DNA of 64,000 bases from Chitinophagaceae bacterium (GTDB lineage: Bacteria > Bacteroidota > Bacteroidia > Chitinophagales > Chitinophagaceae). Position 1 is the stretch's first letter, and each line of letters starts with the position of its first letter. Location: assembly GCA_016721725.1 (NCBI GenBank), contig JADKHN010000006.1:682001-746000 (forward strand), in the 5' to 3' direction. The notes below the pieces were generated by a model. That model saw nothing but the letters and a program-made list of their open reading frames with translations, had not been told where the DNA came from and searched no databases. The position numbers and the translations under genes were made by a program. This document shows, piece by piece, positions 52,154 through 61,994 of this stretch.

Positions 52154-52917
52154 TAGACGAGATACTCGCCTTTGCCATTGATGGCGATCAGGGGAAGTTG
52201 TTTTTTTTCTTCGAAAAAGGAGAAGACCTGTTTGAGTCTTTCGGCGAATTGTTTATCGATGGCTTTCTTCTTTTCAGATTCCAGCAGGAAATCCATGGAT
52301 CTTTTCTCATCGTATTTTACCGGGAATACATGGACGGGTATGAAATCCTGACCGTTGGCCTTGGCGTAACTGGCCAGGATGTACAGTTCTTCAATTGGAC
52401 CATCCTTGATGGGAATGCAGCCCACCGAAACACAATTGCCGTGGATATAGATCTCGCCGCCCGGATGCAGGGAGTCCGACAAAATGCGGTCAGACGCATT
52501 GGGATAATTGAGTCCCAGGGATAGGTGGTACCGGCTGTTGGGGTTGAATTCGTTGATGCAATAAAATCCTTCGGGAACCTGAAAATCGCCTTCCATTCGT
52601 TTGGGCCCCATCGTCCCGCTTTGGGCGCACACGGGATAACGCGTGAACAGTTTGAAGGACTCCTTTTGTTTGTCCCTCACCCACACTTCGATCACCCGGT
52701 CGTATTTGAAGGAACGCAGGTAGATACCCTGGGGCGGCCAGTTGATGTCTTTAGCGGCGAATTGTTTTTTCAGGTTCTCTTCATTCCGGCTGAACACTTC
52801 GCCGATCTTCAACAGTCCGCGCTGGTAATCGATGAAGGAGGTTTGCGCATCGGATGAATACACCGAAAAAGAAAGGGCCATCCCAATGGCTAATATTTTA
52901 AAATAAAATGCCTTCAT
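52150..52917 (-). CDS. L,D-transpeptidase family protein (YafK-like)
   Basis: 255 residues from the ATG at 52917 with a signal peptide (about 1-24, ending DAQ); the longer frame upstream adds residues without family character. The catalytic motif is I-H-G-N-C-V-S-V-G-C-I (about 155-165), which is the YkuD-type H-x-S-x-G-C pattern. YafK-type enzymes act on peptidoglycan-linked lipoprotein or crosslinks in the periplasm. Confidence 0.88.
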   Translation of the reverse strand: MKAFYFKILAIGMALSFSVYSSDAQTSFIDYQRGLLKIGEVFSRNEENLKKQFAAKDINWPPQGIYLRSFKYDRVIEVWVRDKQKESFKLFTRYPVCAQSGTMGPKRMEGDFQVPEGFYCINEFNPNSRYHLSLGLNYPNASDRILSDSLHPGGEIYIHGNCVSVGCIPIKDGPIEELYILASYAKANGQDFIPVHVFPVKYDEKRSMDFLLESEKKKAIDKQFAERLKQVFSFFEEKKQLPLIAINGKGEYLVY

Positions 52918-53027
52918 AAAAGGATATATGTTATCCGGATACAAAATTAAGAGAATGCCCTTATTTAGTTTGTTAATGGAAGTGTTAAGTAATGCTTGCA
53001 ATCAATCGTACAGCCTCAGATCCGTTT

Positions 53028-53214
53028 GTCAGTCTAAGCTCATCGAAGACAGTCTGAACTTGTCGAAGGGTGCCATTGAGGAGGCGTTACGTCCTTAACC
53101 CTTCGACAAGCTCAGGGCGACAGGGGGGTTTCATCGCTTTGTCAGTTAGTATAACGATTGTCAGTCTGAGCTTGTCGAAGACATCCTAAGACTGCCGAAG
53201 ACAGTTATCATTAA
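53028..53214. repeat. GTCAGTCTGAGCTTGTCGAAG repeats
   Basis: Four copies of a CAGTCTGAGCTTGTCGAAG-type unit, at about 53028-53050, 53050-53070, 53098-53122 (inverted) and 53160-53181, plus a degenerate piece at 53190-53205. A related CTGAACTTGTCAAAGG piece occurs at about 36895. This is an intergenic repeat common in Bacteroidota. Confidence 0.75.
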
Positions 53215-53230
53215 AATTCCGCTGACAAAC

Positions 53231-54361
53231 TCACAAATTCCCCCTGGCATCCTGTTCCCTTTCCAATGCTTCGAACAGGGCCTTGAAATTACCCTTGCCG
53301 AAACTCTTGGCGCCTTTACGCTGGATGATCTCGAAAAACAGCGTGGGCCGGTCTTCCAGTGGCTTGCTGAATATCTGCAGTAGATACCCTTCGTCGTCAC
53401 GGTCGATCAGTATGCCCAGTTTTTGCAGCGGGGCCAGGTCCTCATCGATCTTACCCACCCTGTCCAGCACATCTTCGTAATAGCTGGCGGGAATGGACAG
53501 AAATTCGATACCCCTGGCCTGCAATTCATTCACCGTATGTACGATATCGTTGGTGGCCAGGGCCACATGCTGCACCCCTTCGCCATCATAAAAATCAAGG
53601 AATTCCTCCACCTGGCTTTTCTTTTTTCCTTCGGCGGGCTCATTGATCGGGAACTTGACATAACCGTTGCCATTGCTCATCACCTTGCTCATCAGGGCTG
53701 AATATTCCGTGGAGATGTCCTTGTCGTCGAAACTCAGGATATTGCGGAAACCCATCACATTCTGGTAGAACTCCACCCAGGGATTCATCTGGTTCCAGCC
53801 CACATTGCCCACACAATGATCCACATACAGAAGGCCGGTCTCGGTCGGGTTGTAATTCGATTCCCATTTGCGGAAGCCCGGCATGAAAGGCCCTTTATAA
53901 TTATGCCTTTCCACGAACATATGGACCGTATCCCCGTATGTGTGGATACCACTCAGCACCACTTCCCCGTTTTCATCCTTCAAAACGGTGGGTTCCAGGT
54001 AGGATCTGCCACCGCGGCTGGTCGTTTCCTGGTAGGATTTGCGGGCATCATCCACCCGGAGGGCCAAAACCTTGACCCCGTCGCCATGCTTATGCAGGTG
54101 CGCGGCTATCGGATGATCCGATTTCAGCGGGGTGGTCAGTACAAAGGTCAGTTTGTTCTGGCGGATGACATAACTCACCCGGTCTTTCATCCCGGTTTCG
54201 GGTCCGGCATAGGCCAGGGATTGAAAGCCGAATGCGGTCTTATAAAAATGGGCGGCCTGTTTGGCGTTGCCCACATAGAATTCTACATAATCCGTTCCCT
54301 GCAGTGGCAGGAAATCAACGGTGTCATTCATGGTTGAAGCGGGTGCTGTAAGCGTTTGCAT
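53231..54361 (-). CDS. hppD: 4-hydroxyphenylpyruvate dioxygenase
   Basis: 376 residues, two vicinal-oxygen-chelate halves. Iron ligands: His in YVDHCVGNV, His in GVQHVALATND, and Glu in TLFFEIIQRKG; the C-terminal GKGNFKALFEALEREQ is typical. It makes homogentisate from the tyrosine keto acid. No homogentisate dioxygenase gene is nearby in this window. Confidence 0.94.
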   Translation of the reverse strand: MQTLTAPASTMNDTVDFLPLQGTDYVEFYVGNAKQAAHFYKTAFGFQSLAYAGPETGMKDRVSYVIRQNKLTFVLTTPLKSDHPIAAHLHKHGDGVKVLALRVDDARKSYQETTSRGGRSYLEPTVLKDENGEVVLSGIHTYGDTVHMFVERHNYKGPFMPGFRKWESNYNPTETGLLYVDHCVGNVGWNQMNPWVEFYQNVMGFRNILSFDDKDISTEYSALMSKVMSNGNGYVKFPINEPAEGKKKSQVEEFLDFYDGEGVQHVALATNDIVHTVNELQARGIEFLSIPASYYEDVLDRVGKIDEDLAPLQKLGILIDRDDEGYLLQIFSKPLEDRPTLFFEIIQRKGAKSFGKGNFKALFEALEREQDARGNL

Positions 54362-54553
54362 TGAAGTCGAATGATTTAAGGTTGAAAATAAAAAAGAAGG
54401 CGTAGCTCAGGTTCAACCTACCGAATCCATGGCCAGAGCCAGCATCAACAGGGAATAGCTGTTGCGCTTGTCTGAGAATCGTTTATGCGGATAATCGGGT
54501 ATCATGCCGGACAAAGATAATAAAAACTTATCGCGGATTCACCGGGTAGATTC

Positions 54554-54561
54554 TATATTTG
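54554..54561 (+). promoter_or_regulatory. -7 box of purK
   Basis: TATATTTG, exact TAnnTTTG match, ending four bases before the ATG at 54566. Confidence 0.6.
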
Positions 54562-54565
54562 CGCC

Positions 54566-55693
54566 ATGATAAAAGCCGGCATATTGGGTGGCGGACAATT
54601 GGGCAGGATGCTCTTACAGGCCGCCGCCAATTACCCAGTGGAAACCCATGTGATGGAAAATGACCCGGGATGCCCGGCTGCACACCTTTGTCATCATTTC
54701 ACCCGGGGCGATATCACCAACTATGATGATGTTTATCAATTCGGAAAAGGACTCGAAGCCCTGACGATCGAGATCGAATCCGTGAATGAAGAAGCCCTGC
54801 TTCAACTGGAAAAGGAAGGGGTCAGGGTATATCCAAGCCCATCCGCATTGAAAACGATCAAGAACAAGATCAGCCAGAAATCCTTTTACCGCGATCACGA
54901 AATCCCCTCACCCGAATTCGTCGTGACGCAGAACAGGGCCGACCTCAAGGCCCACCTTGCCTTCCTGCCGGCGGTTCACAAGATCGGTATGGGAGGTTAT
55001 GACGGCCGGGGTGTAGAGATCATCCGGAATGCGGAGGAGATTTCCCGTGCCTTCGACGCGCCGGGTGTTTTGGAGAAAATGGTCCGGATCAAAAAAGAAC
55101 TCTCTATCATCATCGCAGCCAACGATAAGGGCGAAACGGCTATGTACCCGGCGGTGGACATGGTATTCGATAATAAGCTGAATGTACTCGAGTACCAGAT
55201 CAGTCCGGCCGAACTACCCGAAAAAGTGCTCTGGAAGGCCCAGGCCATTGCCCGTAAAGTGGTGAAAGACCTGGACAGTCCGGGTATCTTCGCCATCGAG
55301 CTTTTTGTGGATGAGAACGACCAGGTCTTCGTCAACGAGACGGCTCCCCGGGTACACAATAGCGGCCATCATACGATCGAAGCCCATTTCAGCTCCCAGT
55401 TCGACATGCTCTGGCGCATCATGCTGGGTTATCCACTCGGCAATCCGGCCGCCATCACGCCTGCCGCCATTGTCAACCTGCTGGGCGCCGAAGGCCATTC
55501 GGGTGAAGCCGTTTATGAAGGGCTGGAAGAGATCCTCCGGATCGAAAACGTCTTTGTCCATATCTATGGGAAAAAAGAGACCCGGCCGGGCCGGAAAATG
55601 GGTCATGTGACCATCCTGAGCAAAGAAAAACAGGAATTGATCCACCAGGCCAACCGGATCAGGCATAACCTGAAGGTCGTATCGGCCGGCTAA
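54566..55693 (+). CDS. purK: 5-(carboxyamino)imidazole ribonucleotide synthase
   Basis: 375 residues. N-terminus GILGGGQLGRMLLQAA, ATP-grasp centre (HKIGMGGYDGRGVEII) and NETAPRVHNSGHHTIE are PurK signatures. It carboxylates AIR with ATP and bicarbonate; PurE then converts the product. purE lies 5.7 kb downstream, separated by the RND efflux genes. Confidence 0.95.
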   Translation: MIKAGILGGGQLGRMLLQAAANYPVETHVMENDPGCPAAHLCHHFTRGDITNYDDVYQFGKGLEALTIEIESVNEEALLQLEKEGVRVYPSPSALKTIKNKISQKSFYRDHEIPSPEFVVTQNRADLKAHLAFLPAVHKIGMGGYDGRGVEIIRNAEEISRAFDAPGVLEKMVRIKKELSIIIAANDKGETAMYPAVDMVFDNKLNVLEYQISPAELPEKVLWKAQAIARKVVKDLDSPGIFAIELFVDENDQVFVNETAPRVHNSGHHTIEAHFSSQFDMLWRIMLGYPLGNPAAITPAAIVNLLGAEGHSGEAVYEGLEEILRIENVFVHIYGKKETRPGRKMGHVTILSKEKQELIHQANRIRHNLKVVSAG

Positions 55694-55770
55694 ACCCTTC
55701 CGCCTGTAAAAAAAATGCCCCGGATAGTGAATATGACTTAAATTTATTCTCCGAATCAAACTAATTGCCG

Positions 55771-56832
55771 GTGAAATCAATTAAACTTTTTTATACTTCC
55801 GTTCCTATCCTGTTCATTCTGACGGCACTGGCCATTTCCTGCAGCAATTCAGATAAGAAATCGAATGCGGGTCCTCCCCCGAAACCACCTACGCCAAAAG
55901 TGGAGGGTTTCATCGTTAAGACCATGATGGTCAGCGACAAAGCGGAACTACCCGGATCTATCATGGCCAACGAGACCACCGAGATCCATTCGGAGGTCTC
56001 CGGCCGGCTCGTCTACCTTAATATCAATGAAGGCAAAACGGTGGGAAAAGGCGCCTTACTGGCCAAGATCTATGACGGCGACCTGCAGGCCCAGCTGAAA
56101 AAACTCAATGTACAGGTGGCCGTGGCCGAGCAGACCGTAAAAAGGATGGGCGAATTGCTCAAGATCGGCGGGGTCAGCCAGCAGGAATATGACCTCAGTG
56201 TATTGCAGGTCAATACCATCCGGGCAGATATGGACATCGTTCGCACCAATATCTCCCGTACCGAGATCAGGGCGCCATTCAGTGGGTCACTGGGATTGAA
56301 GAACATCAGCTCAGGCGCCTATATCACCCCGGCCACCACGATCACCACCATTCGGCAGAACAGCCAGCTAAAACTGGATTTCACCCTGCCTGAGAAATTC
56401 ACCAGCAGTATCAAGACCGGGCAAATGGTCGATTTCATGGTGGAAGGCAATCCGAAGAGATATACAGCGAGGGTGATGGCCACGGAATCCGGACTGGAAG
56501 AGAATACCCGCAGCCTGAATATCCGTTGTATCGTGACCAACAATGATGGCAAACTCTTACCGGGGGTCTTCGCCAAAGTGATGAGTGATTTCAATGAGGA
56601 CCCCAATGGACTCATGATCCCTTCACAAGCCATCCTGCCTCAGGCCCGGGGCAAGAAAGTGATCCTGTACCGGGGCGGAATGACCAGGTTCGTGGATATC
56701 ACCACCGGGATACGCGACTCTGCCCTGGTGCAGGTCGTCAGCGGACTCAATGCCGGCGACACCATCATCACCACCGGGCTGATGAGCCTGAAACCGGACA
56801 TCAAGGTGGAAATAACCAAAATAAACCAGTAA
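55771..56832 (+). CDS. RND efflux periplasmic adaptor, lipoprotein
   Basis: 353 residues from a GTG at 55771. A lipobox L-A-I-S-C lies near residue 24. Then come a barrel-sandwich hybrid with biotinyl-lipoyl-like halves (HSEVSGRLVYLNINEGKTVGKG, RTEIRAPFSGSLGLKNISSGAYI), a coiled-coil hairpin (about 90-145) and a beta barrel. It links the RND pump and TolC. It is the first gene of the adaptor-permease-TolC unit, 15 bp from the permease gene. Confidence 0.88.
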   Translation: MKSIKLFYTSVPILFILTALAISCSNSDKKSNAGPPPKPPTPKVEGFIVKTMMVSDKAELPGSIMANETTEIHSEVSGRLVYLNINEGKTVGKGALLAKIYDGDLQAQLKKLNVQVAVAEQTVKRMGELLKIGGVSQQEYDLSVLQVNTIRADMDIVRTNISRTEIRAPFSGSLGLKNISSGAYITPATTITTIRQNSQLKLDFTLPEKFTSSIKTGQMVDFMVEGNPKRYTARVMATESGLEENTRSLNIRCIVTNNDGKLLPGVFAKVMSDFNEDPNGLMIPSQAILPQARGKKVILYRGGMTRFVDITTGIRDSALVQVVSGLNAGDTIITTGLMSLKPDIKVEITKINQ

Positions 56833-56847
56833 ACAGCGCCGAGCCGT

Positions 56848-59800
56848 ATGAATATTTCCGAATTCAGTTTACGGAGACCCGTATTCGCCATCGTACTGAA
56901 CATCATGATCGTGTTGTTCGGCTCCATCGGCTACCGGTTCCTCGGAGTTCGGGATTACCCGGCGCTCGATCCGCCCAATATCAGCGTACGTACCTCTTAT
57001 CCCGGCGCCAATGCGGATATCATTGAAACCCAGATCACTGAACCCCTGGAAAAGGCGGTCAACGGGATTGCTGGTATCAAGAATATCTCCTCGCAGAGTT
57101 CCCAGGGCAGCAGCAATATCAGCGTCGAATTCGAACTCGGTATCAACCTGGAAGAAGCGGCAAACGATGTCCGGGATAAAGTATCCCAGGCCACCCGCTC
57201 CCTGCCCTCCGACCTCGACGCCCCACCCGTGGTCTCCAAGGCCGATAACAGCAACGACCCCGTGGTCATCATGCTGCTGCAAAGTAATATCCGCAATTCA
57301 CTCCAGATCACCGAGTTCGCCAATAACAATATCGTGGAAAGGCTGCAGACGGTTCCCGGTGTGAGCAACGTGACCATCTGGGGAGAGAAGAAATACGCGA
57401 TGCGGATCTGGTTCTCTCCGGAAAAACTGAGCGCCTATAACCTGACCCCGGCTGATGTACAGAGTGCGTTACTGAAAGAAAATGTGGAATTGCCTTCGGG
57501 AAAGATCGCCGGAAACGCCACGGAACTGTCCATCCGGACCTTTGGGCGTTTGAATACCGAGGATGAATTCAATGACCTGATCGTCAAGAATGTCAACGGG
57601 TCCGACATCCGGTTAAGGGATATCGGGGAAGCCGTGCTGGGACCCGAGAATGAGGAAAGCGTATTGAAAGAAAGCGGGATACCCATGATCGCTATCGCGG
57701 TCATTCCCCAACCCGGCACCAATTACATCAATATCGCCGATGAGATCAAGAAACGGTTCGAATCGATCAAGAAGGACCTGCCGGCTGATATCCGGATGGA
57801 GGTTTCCTACGACCAGACCCAGTATATCCGGAAATCCATCAATGAAGTGGGAGAAACCCTGATTATCGCTTTCATCCTGGTTGTATTGATCATTTACCTT
57901 TTCTTCCGGGAATGGCTGATCGCCATCCGGCCCCTGATCGATATACCGGTATCCCTGATCGGCGCCTTCTTCATCATGTATGTGAGCGGCTTCACCATCA
58001 ATGTGCTCACCTTGCTGGCGATCGTGCTGGCCACAGGCCTTGTGGTGGATGACGGCATCGTGGTCACGGAGAACATCTATAAAAAGATAGAAGGCGGCAT
58101 GCCCAAGTGGCAGGCGGCCAAGGAGGGTTCTAAAGAGATCTATTTCGCGGTGATCGCCACGTCCATCACCCTGGCCGTGGTATTCCTGCCCATCATCTTC
58201 CTGCAGGGATTCGTGGGCAGGCTGTTCCGTGAATTCGGAATCGTGGTGGCGGGAGCCGTACTCATATCAGCGTTCGTTTCCCTGACACTCACCCCGGTAT
58301 TGAACGTTTACCTGGCCCGCAGATCGCATAAGCATTCCTGGTTCTATACCGCATCGGAGCCCTTCTTCCGCGGACTGGAAAACGGCTACCGAAGGGCCCT
58401 CACCGGCTTCATGCGATTACGCTGGATCGCTTTCCTGATCATCCTCGCCTGTTTCTCCATCATCTACCTGGTGGGCAGTAACCTGCAAAGCGAACTGGCG
58501 CCGATGGAGGATAAGAGCGGGTTCCGGCTTTCCGTGACCGCGCCCGAAGGCACGGCATATGATGCCATGGATAAATTCATGGATAAGCTGTGTAATTTCC
58601 TCAACGATTCCATCGCTGAAAAAAGATACATGGTGAGTTTGACCGCGCCGGGATTCACCGGTTCAGGATCCTCCAACTCCGGTTTCGTCCGGGTGGTGCT
58701 GACCAACCCTTCGGAACGGGAACGCAGCCAGCAGGATGTGGTGAACTGGATCAACAAGAACATCACCCGCTTCAACGAAGGAAGGGCTTTCGCCATTCAG
58801 GAACAGACCATCTCCGTCAACCGCCGAAGCGGTCAACCGGTTTCCTTCGTGTTACAGAACACGAATTCGGATAAAATAAAGAATATCCTACCCCGCTTCC
58901 TGGAGGAAGCCGCAAAGAGCCCGGTACTGATGAATGTGGACGCCGACCTGAAATTCAACAAACCTGAATTACGCGTTAACATCGACCGCCTGAAAGCAAG
59001 CACCCTGGGGGTGAGCATCGATGACATCTCCCAAACCCTTCAACTTTCCCTCAGCAACCGGCGTATGGGTTATTTCACCAAGGCGGGAAAACAATACCAG
59101 GTGATCGGCCAGGTAAGCCGCTCCGATCGTGACGACCCGTCTGATCTCAAGAACATTTATGTCCGAAATAAACGAGGCGATGCCATTGCCCTGGAAAATC
59201 TCGTTACCCTGACCGAGGAAGTGACGCCACCCACCGTGTACCATTTCAACCGGTATAAATCGGCGACGATCAGCGCCGGACTACAACCCGGCAAGACCGT
59301 TGGCGACGGGATCAAGGCCATGGAAGAGATCTCGAAGAAATTACTCGACGAGACCTTTACCACATCACTCAGCGGGGCTTCGCGTGATTTCGCCGAAAGT
59401 TCCGGCAATACCTCATTCGCCTTCATCCTTGCTCTGGTGCTGATCTTCCTCGTACTGGCCGCCCAGTTTGAAAGCTTCATCGATCCGCTGACCATCATGT
59501 TCACGGTACCGCTGGCGCTGGCCGGAGCGGTGCTTACGCTTTCGATGTTCAACCAAACGCTGAACATTTTTTCCCAGATCGGTATGATCATGCTCATCGG
59601 CCTGGTGACCAAGAACGGTATCCTGATCGTGGAATTCGCCAATAAGAAACAACTGGCCGGTTTAAAGAAAAAGCCGGCTGTCATTGAAGCATCCGTGGCC
59701 CGGTTCAGGCCGATCATCATGACCAGCCTGGCCATGTCGCTCGGGGCTTTGCCGCTGGCCCTGTCGCTGGGCGATGCTTCAACGAGCCGTATCCCACTGG

Positions 59801-59937
59801 GTGTGGTCATCGTAGGAGGCGTATTATTTTCACTGGTGCTGACCCTATTCGTCATCCCGGCCATGTATTCCTATCTTTCCACCCGGAAAAAAAGAAGTGC
59901 GCTGGACGATATAGAACCCACGTCCCTGTCTGTTTAA
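56848..59937 (+). CDS. RND efflux permease (HAE1/AcrB-like)
   Basis: 1029 residues with the RND pattern: TM1 at the N-terminus, a large periplasmic loop, TM2-6 (about 335-545), a second loop, and TM8-12. Motifs are TSYPGANADIIETQITEPLEKAVNGI and the TM4 segment LATGLVVDDGIVVTENIYKKIEGG with the proton-relay Asp pair. A drug or toxic-compound exporter is likely; substrate is unknown. Confidence 0.93.
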   Translation: MNISEFSLRRPVFAIVLNIMIVLFGSIGYRFLGVRDYPALDPPNISVRTSYPGANADIIETQITEPLEKAVNGIAGIKNISSQSSQGSSNISVEFELGINLEEAANDVRDKVSQATRSLPSDLDAPPVVSKADNSNDPVVIMLLQSNIRNSLQITEFANNNIVERLQTVPGVSNVTIWGEKKYAMRIWFSPEKLSAYNLTPADVQSALLKENVELPSGKIAGNATELSIRTFGRLNTEDEFNDLIVKNVNGSDIRLRDIGEAVLGPENEESVLKESGIPMIAIAVIPQPGTNYINIADEIKKRFESIKKDLPADIRMEVSYDQTQYIRKSINEVGETLIIAFILVVLIIYLFFREWLIAIRPLIDIPVSLIGAFFIMYVSGFTINVLTLLAIVLATGLVVDDGIVVTENIYKKIEGGMPKWQAAKEGSKEIYFAVIATSITLAVVFLPIIFLQGFVGRLFREFGIVVAGAVLISAFVSLTLTPVLNVYLARRSHKHSWFYTASEPFFRGLENGYRRALTGFMRLRWIAFLIILACFSIIYLVGSNLQSELAPMEDKSGFRLSVTAPEGTAYDAMDKFMDKLCNFLNDSIAEKRYMVSLTAPGFTGSGSSNSGFVRVVLTNPSERERSQQDVVNWINKNITRFNEGRAFAIQEQTISVNRRSGQPVSFVLQNTNSDKIKNILPRFLEEAAKSPVLMNVDADLKFNKPELRVNIDRLKASTLGVSIDDISQTLQLSLSNRRMGYFTKAGKQYQVIGQVSRSDRDDPSDLKNIYVRNKRGDAIALENLVTLTEEVTPPTVYHFNRYKSATISAGLQPGKTVGDGIKAMEEISKKLLDETFTTSLSGASRDFAESSGNTSFAFILALVLIFLVLAAQFESFIDPLTIMFTVPLALAGAVLTLSMFNQTLNIFSQIGMIMLIGLVTKNGILIVEFANKKQLAGLKKKPAVIEASVARFRPIIMTSLAMSLGALPLALSLGDASTSRIPLGVVIVGGVLFSLVLTLFVIPAMYSYLSTRKKRSALDDIEPTSLSV

Positions 59938-59949
59938 ACCCTTTGCCGA

Positions 59950-61272
59950 ATGAAGTATCGTTTGATCCTGTTCATACTATCCCTTTCCCTGTTCACCGGC
60001 ACTGACGCTACGGCCCAGAAAATGTTATCGGTGGAAGATGCCATCGCGGCGACATTAAAGAACAATTACGACATCCTTTTACTCCGCAACGATTCCAGTT
60101 CTTATGCGCTGGATAAAGCGTATGCCAGGGCCGCTTTCCTTCCCAGGCTGAATGCCACGGCAGGCTATGTGGCCAACAATAACAACCAGAAACAGAAATT
60201 CTCCGATGGCACGAAAAGGGAGAGCAATGCCGTACGATCCTCCAACCTGACCGGCAGCGTACAACTGAACTGGACGCTATTCGACGGGTTCAAGATGTTC
60301 GCCACACGCGACAAACTGAATGAGCTGGTAAAACTCGGCGAACTCAATATCAGGAACCAGATGATCAGTTCCATCGCGGCCATCATCAACAATTATTACA
60401 ATATCGTACGACAGAAACAGCAATTGAAGGCCATCGAGGAACAGATGGGTATCAATGAGGAACGGGTGAAACTGGCCGAGAAAAAATTCAGTGTTGGACT
60501 GGGTGCAAAGCCCGAACTCCTGCAGGCCAAGGTTGACCTGAATGCGCAGAAAGCAGCCCGGCTCAGGCAGCAGACCCTGATCGAGCAATTGAAAGAACAA
60601 CTGAACCAGCTGATGAACGTGGAAATGAATACCCGTTACGAAGTGACCGACAGCATCCCTTTCCGAAAGGATATCATCATCACCGACGTACTGAATATCG
60701 CCGAAGCATCCAACCCTTCCCTGCTGGTGATCAAGAAGAATATCGACATAGCCAAACTGACCATGAAAGAGAGGAAGGCCGACAAGTACCCCGTGGTGAG
60801 CTTCAATTCGGCCTATAACTATTCCAAGACCGATAACAAGAAAGTAGTGAATCCCTTCACCCCCTTGTACAGCCGGAATAACGGTTTCAACTATGGCGTT
60901 GGCATCACCATACCCATCCTGAACGGATTCAACGTAAAGCGGCAGATCCAGCAATCACAACTCGACATCGATTACCTCAAGCTATCTTACGAAAGCCAGA
61001 AATCAAAGATCGATCTCGGCATCACCAACGCCTTCAAGGATTATGAACTGCAGAAGAAGATGCTGGCCCTGGAAGAAGAGAATATATTGCTGGCCAAAGA
61101 GAATGTGTATATTTCTGTAGAACGGCTTCGCCTGGGCATCTCCACTTACCTGGAGTTACGTGAGACCCAGAAAAGCCTCGAACAGGCCTATGACCGGCTA
61201 ATCGCGGCCCGGTACAATACCAAATTGGCGGAGACGGAGTTATTGAGATTAAAAGGAGACCTGGTGAAGTAG
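59950..61272 (+). CDS. TolC family outer-membrane efflux protein
   Basis: 440 residues with a signal peptide (about 1-23, ending ATAQ). Two similar halves of long helices and beta segments (GSVQLNWTLFDGFKM; GVGITIPILNGFNVKRQIQQ) match TolC/OEP proteins. It is the exit duct of the RND pump, 12 bp after the permease gene. Confidence 0.92.
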   Translation: MKYRLILFILSLSLFTGTDATAQKMLSVEDAIAATLKNNYDILLLRNDSSSYALDKAYARAAFLPRLNATAGYVANNNNQKQKFSDGTKRESNAVRSSNLTGSVQLNWTLFDGFKMFATRDKLNELVKLGELNIRNQMISSIAAIINNYYNIVRQKQQLKAIEEQMGINEERVKLAEKKFSVGLGAKPELLQAKVDLNAQKAARLRQQTLIEQLKEQLNQLMNVEMNTRYEVTDSIPFRKDIIITDVLNIAEASNPSLLVIKKNIDIAKLTMKERKADKYPVVSFNSAYNYSKTDNKKVVNPFTPLYSRNNGFNYGVGITIPILNGFNVKRQIQQSQLDIDYLKLSYESQKSKIDLGITNAFKDYELQKKMLALEEENILLAKENVYISVERLRLGISTYLELRETQKSLEQAYDRLIAARYNTKLAETELLRLKGDLVK

Positions 61273-61383
61273 TTATGCCCACAAAGCCACAAAGAGAGAT
61301 TGTTAATTTATAAGCTCTTTGCGACTCCTGTTTTCTTTGAGTCTTTGCGTGATATAGATAAATTGTATAAAACCATTTATAAC

Positions 61384-61899
61384 ATGAGTACCCCGTTAGT
61401 AGGCATCATCATGGGCAGCGAAAGTGATCTGGAGATCATGAAAGGAGCTGCAGATATCCTTCGCCAGTTTGAAGTGGAGCCCGAACTCACCATCGTATCC
61501 GCACACCGCACACCCGAACGATTGAGGGAATATGCTTCCAAAGCCAAAGACCGCGGATTGAAAGTGATCATCGCCGGTGCCGGTGGCGCCGCTCATTTGC
61601 CGGGCATGGTGGCCGCACAAACGATCCTGCCCGTGATCGGTGTTCCGGTCAAATCCTCCAACAGCATCGACGGCTGGGATTCCATGCTGTCCATCCTGCA
61701 AATGCCCTATGGCGTTCCGGTGGCTACGGTAGCGATCAATGGCGCCAAGAACGCCGGGATACTCGCCGCGCAGATCCTAGCCCTGCACGATCCTTCCATC
61801 GCCGGAAAACTGGAAGCCTTCAAGGAGTACCAGGATGATATCGTGATGGAAAGCGTGAAGAATGTGAAGGACCTGGGATACCGGAATGAATACGATTGA
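61384..61899 (+). CDS. purE: 5-(carboxyamino)imidazole ribonucleotide mutase
   Basis: 171 residues from the ATG at 61384 (a TTG-started frame at 61300 is not family-like). Starts VGIIMGSESDLEIMKGAADIL, followed by SAHRTPERL and GAGGAAHLPGM, all PurE signatures. It moves the carboxyl group to make CAIR. It lies after an RND operon, away from its partner purK. Confidence 0.94.
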   Translation: MSTPLVGIIMGSESDLEIMKGAADILRQFEVEPELTIVSAHRTPERLREYASKAKDRGLKVIIAGAGGAAHLPGMVAAQTILPVIGVPVKSSNSIDGWDSMLSILQMPYGVPVATVAINGAKNAGILAAQILALHDPSIAGKLEAFKEYQDDIVMESVKNVKDLGYRNEYD

Positions 61900-61994
61900 T
61901 CGTCTTCATCATGGCTAATATTACCGCCATGGTTCGTGTCTCACGAACCATTTTTTTTTGGCTCCTGCCTCACGAACCATTTCAAACTTCATTT

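Noticed and set aside
53028..53214. Possible small RNA or attenuator upstream of the L,D-transpeptidase
   Set aside because: The structure is explained by a widespread intergenic repeat with direct and inverted copies.
59157..59864. 235-codon minus-strand frame
   Set aside because: Antisense to the RND permease.
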